From Clostridia bacterium (GTDB lineage: Bacteria > Bacillota > Clostridia > Oscillospirales > Acutalibacteraceae), in NCBI GenBank assembly GCA_017549285.1, contig JAFYVE010000035.1:1-64000 (forward strand): a stretch of 64,000 nt of DNA, given 5' to 3'. Position 1 is the stretch's first letter. Each line of letters starts with the position of its first letter. Positions 18,284 through 26,184 of the stretch are shown here, piece by piece. The notes below the pieces were generated by a model. It was not told the origin of the DNA, made no database searches, and saw only the letters and a list, made by a program, of their open reading frames with translations. The position numbers were made by a program, and so were the translations under genes.

Positions 18284-18423
18284 AAAACAAAAAGATAATC
18301 ATAACAATTTCTCTTATTGTAATTTCGGTTGCTTTTATTGTAATCGGAGTTATGAGAGACGAACATCTCGATGTACTGAACAAAGCTGTCAGAATCTGTC
18401 TGGAGTGTATCGGCATTGGGTAA
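18280..18423 (+). CDS. CD1871A-family CXXC small membrane protein
   Basis: This 47-aa gene starts at GTG 18280, overlapping the tlpA-like stop (GTGA). It encodes a Lys-rich start, one membrane helix (residues 6-25) and the tail MRDEHLDVLNKAVRICLECI, with a CLEC (CXXC) pair near the end. That tail matches what I know as the CD1871A-family CXXC proteins, usually found beside TlpA-like and 4Fe-4S membrane proteins, exactly as here. Its stop overlaps the TTG start of the next gene. A role in passing electrons to the extracellular thioredoxin is inference. Confidence 0.85.
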   Translation: MKNKKIIITISLIVISVAFIVIGVMRDEHLDVLNKAVRICLECIGIG

Positions 18424-19276
18424 ATTTTTAATTAAAATAAAAAAGAATATCCGCCTTATAATTCAGTTTGCGTTCTTAGCCGTTACAAACGGATATCTCA
18501 AAGGTTTTGCAGGCGGAAAAATATATACGGGCAAACTTAAAATGTTCTGTGTCCCGGGGCTTAACTGCTATTCCTGTCCCGGAGCTCTGGGGTCCTGTCC
18601 TATGGGAGCGTTGCAGTCCACACTCGGAAGCCGAGATTATTCATTTGCCTTCTATGTGCTGGGCATTCTGATGCTTTTCGGCGCTGTGGGAGGCAGATTT
18701 ATATGCGGATTTCTGTGTCCGTTCGGTCTTCTTCAGGACCTGCTTTATAAAATACCGTTTTTCAAGAAATTTAAGAATATCCCCGGTAACAGATTCCTGA
18801 AATACTTTAAATATGTCATTCTTGCAGTTTTTGTAATTCTCATACCTATGTTTGCAGTTGACATAACAGGGCTCGGCACACCAGCTTTCTGTAAATATAT
18901 CTGTCCTTCGGGTACTTTTATGGCAGGTATTCCTCTGACATTTCTCAATGAAACAATAAGAGATGCCGCAGGATTCCTTTACACGTGGAAGGTTGCAATA
19001 CTTATTATAACTATTCTCGTTTCTGTTGTTTTTTACAGACCTTTCTGCAAATATATCTGTCCTCTCGGAGCTTTCTATTCACTATTCAATTCCGTTGCTG
19101 TTTTGAGATATGAAGTTGATAAAAACAAGTGTACGGACTGTGGTGCGTGTCAGAAAAAATGTCCGTGTGACATTCCCGTTATGAAAAAGCCCAACAGCAC
19201 AGATTGTATAAGGTGCGGAAAGTGTATCAATATATGCCCCGAAGAGGCAATTGATATCAAAAAATTAAGAAAATAA
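18416..19276 (+). CDS. NapH/YccM-like 4Fe-4S membrane protein
   Basis: This 286-aa membrane polyferredoxin has an N-terminal CPGLNCYSCPGALGSCPMGA, membrane segments carrying FICGFLCPFGLLQD, YICPSGTF and YICPLGAFYS, and a C-terminal pair of 4Fe-4S motifs (CTDCGACQKKCPCD and CIRCGKCINICPEEA). Such proteins pass electrons across the membrane through Cys-ligated clusters. TTG 18416 is the only start giving the whole N-terminus and has GGAG about nine bases upstream; it overlaps the CXXC gene by 8 bp. With its neighbours it probably reduces the exported TlpA-like protein (inference). Confidence 0.9.
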   Translation: MGKFLIKIKKNIRLIIQFAFLAVTNGYLKGFAGGKIYTGKLKMFCVPGLNCYSCPGALGSCPMGALQSTLGSRDYSFAFYVLGILMLFGAVGGRFICGFLCPFGLLQDLLYKIPFFKKFKNIPGNRFLKYFKYVILAVFVILIPMFAVDITGLGTPAFCKYICPSGTFMAGIPLTFLNETIRDAAGFLYTWKVAILIITILVSVVFYRPFCKYICPLGAFYSLFNSVAVLRYEVDKNKCTDCGACQKKCPCDIPVMKKPNSTDCIRCGKCINICPEEAIDIKKLRK

Positions 19277-19347
19277 ATTGTAAATTAAATTATTTTAGCA
19301 TAGAGTTTATGAAAATTAAAACAATATGTTAACAATTTAAAATTCTG

Positions 19348-19376
19348 TTGACTGGAAAAAATTATTATAGTATTAT
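19348..19376 (+). promoter_or_regulatory. Strong promoter of the 44-aa peptide gene
   Basis: -35 TTGACT at 19348-19353, 17-base spacer, -10 TATTAT at 19371-19376. Start of transcription near 19383 gives a leader of about 28 bases holding AGGAGG. Confidence 0.75.
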
Positions 19377-19410
19377 ATGATTACAAATTTTGTTTTAGGA
19401 GGAAATAAAA

Positions 19411-19545
19411 ATGGTATTTCTTATCAAGCTTCTCGTTAAGATCATCAAAATCGTTATCGCTCTTAACAAGTTCGGCCTTCTTGACGAAGTAGTTAGCGCA
19501 CTTGCTGGTTACCTTCCTGAAGAATATTCAGATCTTCTTGCTTAA
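19411..19545 (+). CDS. 44-aa amphipathic peptide (candidate precursor)
   Basis: This is a short gene with AGGAGG eight bases before ATG. The product has 44 residues. The first half is hydrophobic and basic (MVFLIKLLVKIIKIVIALNK); the second is acidic and ends YLPEEYSDLLA, with no Cys. Codons are those of highly expressed genes (atc, ctt, gtt, aag, gac), and it has its own promoter and terminator. It sits just before four radical SAM genes, so it may be the substrate of that operon. Equally it could be a membrane-active peptide, a leaderless-bacteriocin-like product or a toxin. I do not recognise a family. Confidence 0.75.
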   Translation: MVFLIKLLVKIIKIVIALNKFGLLDEVVSALAGYLPEEYSDLLA

Positions 19546-19563
19546 TCGTTTTTTTGAGAAAAC

Positions 19564-19590
19564 AGACCGGTTTATGCCGGTCTTTTTTTC
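19564..19590 (+). terminator. Terminator after the 44-aa peptide gene
   Basis: Stem AGACCGG (19564-19570) with CCGGTCT (19577-19583), loop TTTATG, then seven T. It ends the peptide transcript before the radical SAM operon promoter. Confidence 0.85.
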
Positions 19591-19602
19591 TTTTATGTTT
19601 CA

Positions 19603-19631
19603 TTGACAATGTGTATTTATAATGATATAAT
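19603..19631 (+). promoter_or_regulatory. Consensus promoter of the B12-radical SAM operon
   Basis: Perfect TTGACA (19603-19608), 17-base spacer, perfect TATAAT (19626-19631). The operon therefore starts its own transcript about 35 bases before its first ATG, independent of the peptide gene. Confidence 0.85.
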
Positions 19632-19671
19632 AATATATTGAAATTATATGCAAAAACGGAGGTTGACGGAT

Positions 19672-21591
19672 ATGAAAAACATATATTTTGTTCAGGCTGA
19701 TGTCTCGGCGTGTTCGGGCACAAAAAATTCATATCTGCCTTATACAGCAGGTATTCTTATTGCATCTGCGTGGACAAGTCAGATTGTACGTGACAACTTC
19801 TGTTTCAAAGGTTTTCTTTTCCTTCGTGAAGATGTAAAAAAAGTCGTTGAACGTCTTGAAGACCCTGCATATATCGGTTTTTCAAATTACTGCTGGAGTA
19901 CGGAATACAACAAAAGCTTAGCCGCAGCTGTAAAAGAAAAGTTCCCCGATTGTGTTATAAATTTCGGAGGTCACAATGTTCCCGATAATTTCAGCTTTTT
20001 AGAGGATTATCCGTATATTGATGTCCTGAGCCACGGTGAAGGTGAAGAAACAATAACAGCTCTTCTTGAAGCAATTGCTCTTGGCACTGAGTTTGAAGAA
20101 GTTAATAATATCTCATTCAGAAAAGCTGACGGTAGTTTTGTAAGAACACCTACAAAGCTTCAGACAACGCTTGATTATCCGTCGCCTTATCTTGAGGGCT
20201 GGTTTGATGATATAATTGCAGAGCATCCCGAAATCACGTTCAATGCAATTCTTGAAACAAGCAGGGGATGTCCCAATCAGTGTGCATATTGTGACTGGGG
20301 GCTTCTCAAATCAAAAACAAGACTCTTTCCGATTGAGCGTATAAGAAAAGAAATCAGATGGATGTCTGATAACAAAATAGCTTTCGTATGGGGTGCTGAT
20401 GCCAATTTCGGTATGTTTAAACGGGACATCGAGATTGCAAAAGAACTTGCAGCCGTCAAAAAGCAGACCGGGTATCCCGAAAGAATGCGTATGAACTACG
20501 CAAAGAATAATTTTGAAACAGTTTTTGAAATTGTAAAGATATTCAAAGAATGTGAATTTGACAGAATAGGTGCAACTCTTTCATTCCAGAGTCTTTCACC
20601 CGTTGTTCTTGAAAATATAGGCAGAAAAAACACATCACTCGATTTCTATAAAAATCTGCTTACAAAATATAACACTGAAAATATGAAGACTTATTCGGAA
20701 CTTATTCTGGGGCTTCCGGGTGAAACTTATGAAAGCTTCATAAGAGGCATAGGCGTTTTATTTGAGATAGGCCAGCATTTTGTTTTTGCCGTCTACGGAT
20801 GTATTCTTCTGCCCAATTCGCTGATGGGCCAGAAGGATTATATTGAAAAACACGGCATAAAGAGTGTTAAATCTGAAATAGTAAGATTCCACGCTGATGC
20901 AGGTGAATTTGCAATTCCCGAATATAACGACCTTATCGTTGAAACAAACACATTAAGCCGTGAAATGTGGGTAAGAGCAACAGCATTTTACTATATGACA
21001 ATGGCTTTTCACGGTAACGGACTGCTTCGTGCATTCGGCATTTATCTGTTTTATGAAAAGAATATCCCATATGAGAAGTTCTATGATGCAGCGATTGATT
21101 ATTTTGAAAATAATCCTGAACTGAACATTTCAAGGCTTTATTATGATGTCAAAAGACACGCAGATGAACTTTCCCGTGGTATTGAAACAGGTAAAATGGT
21201 GTTTGATAGGTGTGAAGACGTTGTGTGGGATGACCACGAATATGTTGTTCTTCACGTGCTTGAAGATACCGATAAATTCTATGATGAAATGTTACCGTTC
21301 CTCAGTTCATTCAATATAGAAAAAGACATTTTTGAAGACCTTCTCAGTTATCAGAGGAATATTCTCAGAAAACCGTCTGATACAGAGAAAACAGTCAGTC
21401 TTAATTACGATATTCACACATTCCTTAAAAATATTTATGTCAATGTGGTGAATCCCCTCGAAAAGAAAAAACACACACTCATTATGCGTGATACCAATGT
21501 TTATGATAACTGGCGTGATTTCGGAAAGTTCGTTATCTGGTACGGCAGAATGGGCTGGTCATCGTATAAGGACGATGTAAAAGAAATATAA
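19672..21591 (+). CDS. B12-binding-type radical SAM protein, paralogue 1
   Basis: This 639-aa protein has an N-terminal Rossmann region typical of B12-binding radical SAM enzymes (FGGHNVPDN and HGEGEETITALL, no DXHXXG). The radical SAM core carries SRGCPNQCAYCDWG (Cys200, 204, 207), ADANFG, LSFQSL, ENIGRKN and YSELILGLPGETYESF. A C-terminal region of about 250 aa, not one I recognise, ends near FVIWYGRMGW. Class B enzymes often methylate unactivated carbons, but some do ring or other chemistry; the substrate is unknown. ATG 19672 has GGAGG nine bases upstream. The next gene, 18 bases on, is a paralogue of equal length. Confidence 0.88.
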   Translation: MKNIYFVQADVSACSGTKNSYLPYTAGILIASAWTSQIVRDNFCFKGFLFLREDVKKVVERLEDPAYIGFSNYCWSTEYNKSLAAAVKEKFPDCVINFGGHNVPDNFSFLEDYPYIDVLSHGEGEETITALLEAIALGTEFEEVNNISFRKADGSFVRTPTKLQTTLDYPSPYLEGWFDDIIAEHPEITFNAILETSRGCPNQCAYCDWGLLKSKTRLFPIERIRKEIRWMSDNKIAFVWGADANFGMFKRDIEIAKELAAVKKQTGYPERMRMNYAKNNFETVFEIVKIFKECEFDRIGATLSFQSLSPVVLENIGRKNTSLDFYKNLLTKYNTENMKTYSELILGLPGETYESFIRGIGVLFEIGQHFVFAVYGCILLPNSLMGQKDYIEKHGIKSVKSEIVRFHADAGEFAIPEYNDLIVETNTLSREMWVRATAFYYMTMAFHGNGLLRAFGIYLFYEKNIPYEKFYDAAIDYFENNPELNISRLYYDVKRHADELSRGIETGKMVFDRCEDVVWDDHEYVVLHVLEDTDKFYDEMLPFLSSFNIEKDIFEDLLSYQRNILRKPSDTEKTVSLNYDIHTFLKNIYVNVVNPLEKKKHTLIMRDTNVYDNWRDFGKFVIWYGRMGWSSYKDDVKEI

Positions 21592-21609
21592 AAAAGGCAG
21601 GTGGAAACC

Positions 21610-23529
21610 GTGAAAAAGAATATATATATGGTGCAGCCGAATTATCTTCACGGTAATTCCACATTTTTCCCTTATGCAGTCGGCACTCTTATTGCGAATG
21701 CAAAAAAATACGGAAGAATAAATGAAATCTATAATTTCGGTGAAATATTTTTCCTGAGAGAAGATACCGATTCCGTTCTCGGCAGAATGAAAAATCCGTC
21801 AGTTGTCGGTTTTTCAAATTATCTGTGGAATTATGAATACAACAAAGTTCTGGCAGCTAAACTTCGTAAAAAATACCCCGATTGCGTAATTATTTTCGGC
21901 GGTCATCATATCGGTGAGAATAATGATGTTTTTTGCGATTGTCCCGATGCCGATTATTTCATTTTCGGTGAAGGAGAAGAAGTTTTTTCAAGGCTTTTAC
22001 TTGCATTGGCAGGTTCAGGTGAAATAAAAGATATCCCCAATATTGCTTATAAAGAAAACGGCGACTTCCGTTATACTTTCAGACAGTGTATCGCTTCAAC
22101 AGATTATCCTTCACCTTATCTTACCGGTGTTTTTGATGATATTATCAAAAAGCATCCTTCTCTTAAATTCTATGCAATTATTGAAACAAGTCGTGGCTGT
22201 CCCTATAAGTGCAAATATTGTGACTGGGGAAATCTTGATTCAAAAAAGGTCAAGTTCTTCCCGAAAGATAAGATTTTCAGAGAAATTGAGTGGCTTGCAG
22301 AGCACGGTGTTGATACCTTCGGCGGTGCAGATGCCAATTTTGGTATTGTGAAAACCGATGAAGAGTATATCGATAAAATGGTTGAAGTTCATAACAGAAC
22401 AGGCCATCTTAAAAACTTCCAGACTTCTTATGCAAAAAACAGTAATGACATTGTTTTCAATATGACAAAAAAGCTCAATGACTGTGGAATGAACAAAGGT
22501 GTTACACTTTCTTTCCAGTCACTGAGTGATGAAGCGCTTGAAAATGTGGGCAGAGAAAATATCTCTGTAGACAGTTATAAGAAGCTTCTTTCACGTTATG
22601 CCATGCATTCTGTGGCAACCTATACGGAGCTTATTCTCGGACTTCCCGGTGAAACATATGAAAGTTTCGTAAAAGGTATTGAAACACTTCTTCAGGCAGG
22701 TCAGCACCACGCAATATATATCCATAACTGTGAATATCTGCCGTGTGCAGGTATGAGTGACAGGGAATACACAGAAAAGTTTAAAATCGGTGTTTCAAAA
22801 ATCCCACTTAATCAGCCTCACAGGGAAGCTTCAACTATTGATGAAATAACGGAATATTCAAAAATCGTTACTTCAACATATTCAATGACCGAAGCTGATT
22901 GGGTTAGAATCAATATGTTTGCGTGTGCCGTTCAGTGTTTCCATCACGGCGGACTCCTGTCCTTTTTTGCGATTTATCTTCACAATGAAAAGGGGATGGA
23001 CTATACTCAGTTTTATTCTGATTTCATTGATTATATTTATTCCGATGAGAATACTCTTATATATAAAGTTTTCAAAGAAATTGAAAACAGACTCAATGAA
23101 GTTATAAGCTGTAACAGGGAGCTTACTTTTGTTGATGACAGATTCGGAGATGTTGTGTGGCCTCTTGAAGAGTATGCATTCCTGAATTTTGTTTTCGATA
23201 TTGATACATTTTATAATGAAGCATCGGTATTCTTGAAAAAATACTTTGATTATGAAATGTTCACACAGCTTCTCACATTCCAGAAAATGATGCTTAAACA
23301 GCAGAAAGTGAAAATCCCCGAAGCACGGTTCGATTATAACTTTTTTGAATATTTTTCAGCCGTTTATAAAAACGGATATATTCCTCTTGAAAAAGAAAAA
23401 GCAGTGTATTCGGTCAAATCCGTTCAATACGATACATTTGAAGATTATGCCCGTTTTTCTGTATGGTACGGCAGAAAAGAATTCGGCAGTTTCAATCTCA
23501 GTTTAACAGAAAGGGTGGATGACAGATGA
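21610..23529 (+). CDS. B12-binding-type radical SAM protein, paralogue 2
   Basis: This 639-aa protein is laid out like its upstream neighbour: FGGHHIGEN and FGEGEEVFSRLL in the Rossmann part, SRGCPYKCKYCDWG as the CX3CX2C cluster site, then GADANFG, LSFQSLSDEALENVGREN and YTELILGLPGETYESF. The C-terminal tail ends with FSVWYGRKEFG, matching the other two. GTG 21610 is chosen because AGGTGG lies five bases upstream; GTG 21601 is in frame but overlaps that site. Its stop overlaps the next start by four bases (ATGA). Retention of all three cluster Cys argues that each paralogue is active. Confidence 0.87.
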   Translation: MKKNIYMVQPNYLHGNSTFFPYAVGTLIANAKKYGRINEIYNFGEIFFLREDTDSVLGRMKNPSVVGFSNYLWNYEYNKVLAAKLRKKYPDCVIIFGGHHIGENNDVFCDCPDADYFIFGEGEEVFSRLLLALAGSGEIKDIPNIAYKENGDFRYTFRQCIASTDYPSPYLTGVFDDIIKKHPSLKFYAIIETSRGCPYKCKYCDWGNLDSKKVKFFPKDKIFREIEWLAEHGVDTFGGADANFGIVKTDEEYIDKMVEVHNRTGHLKNFQTSYAKNSNDIVFNMTKKLNDCGMNKGVTLSFQSLSDEALENVGRENISVDSYKKLLSRYAMHSVATYTELILGLPGETYESFVKGIETLLQAGQHHAIYIHNCEYLPCAGMSDREYTEKFKIGVSKIPLNQPHREASTIDEITEYSKIVTSTYSMTEADWVRINMFACAVQCFHHGGLLSFFAIYLHNEKGMDYTQFYSDFIDYIYSDENTLIYKVFKEIENRLNEVISCNRELTFVDDRFGDVVWPLEEYAFLNFVFDIDTFYNEASVFLKKYFDYEMFTQLLTFQKMMLKQQKVKIPEARFDYNFFEYFSAVYKNGYIPLEKEKAVYSVKSVQYDTFEDYARFSVWYGRKEFGSFNLSLTERVDDR

Positions 23530-25448
23530 AGAAGAAATATTATCTCGTTCAGGTCGGTGTAACTTTCTCTTCACCTTGCTTTCTGCCTTATTCGGCAGGT
23601 TGTATTGCCGCTTATCTCAAAAATGATAAAGAAGTAACAGAAAACTGGATAATCCCCGATATTATAGGGCTCAGAGAGAAAATTGACGATGTTATAAATC
23701 ATTTCAATAACCCTGATTTTGTAGGTTTTACGTGCTTTACATGGAATCTTGAATATAACAAAACACTTGCGAAGGAGCTCAAAAAGAAATTCCCCGATGT
23801 TAAAATTATTTTTGGCGGTCACAGTGTTCCTGCAGGTCATAAATTCCTCGAAGAATATGAATTTATAGATTTCCTTATGCACAACGAAGGTGAAGAAACA
23901 ACAGCACAGTTTTTAAAGGCTGTTGCAGACGGAACACCTCTTTCCTGCGTACCCAATCTTTCATTCAGGGACGAAAACGGTAACTGCGTTACAACGGAAG
24001 ATTATCACCCCTGTGATATTTCTGTATATCCTTCGCCCTATACCTCAGGAGTGTTTGACCATCTTATAAAAGAATATCCCGATATTGAGTTCCACGCAAC
24101 ACTTGAAACAAACAGAGGCTGTCCGTATATGTGCGCCTACTGTGAATGGTGCTTTACAAAAAAAATCCGTCAGTTTCCGATGGAAAAAATAAAATCTGAA
24201 ATCCTCTGGATGGCAGAAAACAGAATCCGTTACTGCTACTGTGCAGATGCCAATTTCGGTATCTTTTCACGTGATGTTGAAATTGCTCAGTATGTGGTTG
24301 ATTTAAAGAAAGAATACGGTTATCCGGAAGTTTTCAAGCCCTGTTATGCAAAGGAAAGTGACGATACCGTATTTGAGGCAGGATATATTCTCAATAAAAA
24401 CAATGCCGACAAAGGTGTTACTCTTGCATATCAGTCGCTTGACCCGCACACTCTTGAAAATATAGGCAGAAAGAATCTCACACTTGAGCATTTTGCTTCT
24501 CTTGATGCAAGATATAACGAAGCGGGAATTCCTACTTACACAGAGCTTATTTTAGGTCTGCCCGGTGAAACTTATGAAAGCTTCTGCAGAGGTATATGCC
24601 GTCTGCTTGAATCGGGGCAGAACAATTCAATGACCGTTTATGAGTGTCAGGTTTATCCCAACACTCCGATGGGGAATGAAGAATATAAAGAAAAACACGG
24701 CATAAAAACTTCAAGAATCCCTCTTTTCGGTATCCATTATAACCCCGAATTCAACGGTGTGGGTGAGTTTATTGATGTTATAACCGAAACAGCATCAATG
24801 CCCCATAAAGACTGGGTTAAGGCATATATGTTCTCGGTTATTCTGCAGACTTTCCACCATCTCGGGCTTATACGCTATTTTGCAATTTACATCAACAAAG
24901 AACAAGGCGTTTCATATTATGATTTCTATAATCAGCTTTATGACTATATCTTTGATGTGAATGAAGGTTTTCTCAATAAGTTTTTCACAGAGCTTTATAA
25001 CAGAAAGCTTGATTCAGAAAAAGCCGAATGGACATATCAGAAAGATATTTTCAGCACAACGGGCTGGTATTTTGAAGAAGGCGCATTCCTTGAAATGGCA
25101 TACCATAGCGATGAATTCTGGGGTGATATAAAGCCGTTCCTTCTTTCATTCGGCATTGAAGACGATATATTCAATGATCTGTTTGAATATCAGAAAAAGC
25201 TTATAAGAAAACCCTTTATCAATGAAGTTGAAATAAAATCGGGATACAGTTTCTATAAATATTTCAATGCAGTTGATGAAGGCAGATATGAACCCTTAAG
25301 AAAAGCGAACAACATACTTTCAATAAAGGCACATAAAGATATTCAGTCGTGGGATGTCTATGCAAGGGAAGTAATATGGTTCGGCAAACGCTATAGTGCA
25401 ACGCTTCTTGTGAATCCAAGAGAAAAAATAACTTATACGGAAGAATAA
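23526..25448 (+). CDS. B12-binding-type radical SAM protein, paralogue 3
   Basis: This 640-aa protein is the third tandem paralogue. The Rossmann part shows FGGHSVPAGH and HNEGEETTAQFL, where the usual GEGE is NEGE. The cluster motif is NRGCPYMCAYCEWC, with a fourth Cys two residues after the third. CADANFG, LAYQSLDPHTLENIGRKN and YTELILGLPGETYESF follow, and the tail has VIWFGKRYS. AGGGTGG precedes the ATG, which overlaps the previous stop. The extra Cys pair and the CADANFG variant suggest a specialised active site compared with paralogues 1 and 2. Function unknown. Confidence 0.87.
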   Translation: MKKKYYLVQVGVTFSSPCFLPYSAGCIAAYLKNDKEVTENWIIPDIIGLREKIDDVINHFNNPDFVGFTCFTWNLEYNKTLAKELKKKFPDVKIIFGGHSVPAGHKFLEEYEFIDFLMHNEGEETTAQFLKAVADGTPLSCVPNLSFRDENGNCVTTEDYHPCDISVYPSPYTSGVFDHLIKEYPDIEFHATLETNRGCPYMCAYCEWCFTKKIRQFPMEKIKSEILWMAENRIRYCYCADANFGIFSRDVEIAQYVVDLKKEYGYPEVFKPCYAKESDDTVFEAGYILNKNNADKGVTLAYQSLDPHTLENIGRKNLTLEHFASLDARYNEAGIPTYTELILGLPGETYESFCRGICRLLESGQNNSMTVYECQVYPNTPMGNEEYKEKHGIKTSRIPLFGIHYNPEFNGVGEFIDVITETASMPHKDWVKAYMFSVILQTFHHLGLIRYFAIYINKEQGVSYYDFYNQLYDYIFDVNEGFLNKFFTELYNRKLDSEKAEWTYQKDIFSTTGWYFEEGAFLEMAYHSDEFWGDIKPFLLSFGIEDDIFNDLFEYQKKLIRKPFINEVEIKSGYSFYKYFNAVDEGRYEPLRKANNILSIKAHKDIQSWDVYAREVIWFGKRYSATLLVNPREKITYTEE

Positions 25449-25449
25449 A

Positions 25450-26184
25450 ATGAAGTTTGAACAGATTTCGGTAATAATAGGCGCAACGGATGAGGATGAA
25501 TCACTCAGAAAAACCGTTGAAAGTATAATGGAAAACTGTGACAGGAGAGATATTGCAAAAATTATTATTGTGATATCCGCTACTGCATCGCAGGGTTGTA
25601 AAAATGCAATTGAATATCTCAAAGAAAATTACGGCGATATTGTATTTTCGATGGTTCAGAAACGTAAATACGTTGGCGGTGCCATTCGTGACGGCTTTGA
25701 TATAGCAGAAAGTTCACATCTTATGCTCTTGCCTGCAGATATGGCAATCGGGCTTGACTGCGTACCCGAAATGATTGAACGGGCAAAAAAAGAGCCTGAT
25801 GTTATTGCCAAGACATCACGCTGGATGAAAGATGATGCATTTCACGGTTACAGTCCCTCAAAAAAGATAATGAACAGATTGTCGCAGATTTTCCTTCGTG
25901 TGCTTTTCCGTGAAAACCTTACCGATTTTACTAATTCAGTTCAGACATTCCCTTCATATGTCCATAAAAACGGCAACTGGCAGGAAGAGGGGTTCCCTTA
26001 TCTTCTTGAAATGGTTCTTCTGCCGCTGAGAATGGGTGTTAAGTTCCGTGAATTTCCCGCAGAGTGTTTCGAGAGGGAAGAAGGTAAATCAAAAAATTCC
26101 GCAGGGCAGACAGCTATGTATCTGAAAACTGCGTTGAGAATCAGATTTACACCAAAAAATAAACTATTCAGGGTGACAGAATAA
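25450..26184 (+). CDS. Family 2 glycosyltransferase
   Basis: This 244-aa protein has a GT-A fold of the GT2/DPM1-like kind: SVIIGATDEDESLRKTVESI at the start, RKYVGGAIRDGFDIAESSHL, the metal-binding position in LLPADMAIGLD (PAD in place of DAD/DXD), and a C-terminal EEGFPYLLEMVLLPLRMG typical of dolichol-phosphate-sugar-like synthases. There is no membrane segment. It starts one base after the third radical SAM gene and overlaps the fourth by one, so it belongs to the same pathway. A sugar donated to a lipid carrier or to the product of the radical SAM enzymes is inference. Confidence 0.82.
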   Translation: MKFEQISVIIGATDEDESLRKTVESIMENCDRRDIAKIIIVISATASQGCKNAIEYLKENYGDIVFSMVQKRKYVGGAIRDGFDIAESSHLMLLPADMAIGLDCVPEMIERAKKEPDVIAKTSRWMKDDAFHGYSPSKKIMNRLSQIFLRVLFRENLTDFTNSVQTFPSYVHKNGNWQEEGFPYLLEMVLLPLRMGVKFREFPAECFEREEGKSKNSAGQTAMYLKTALRIRFTPKNKLFRVTE

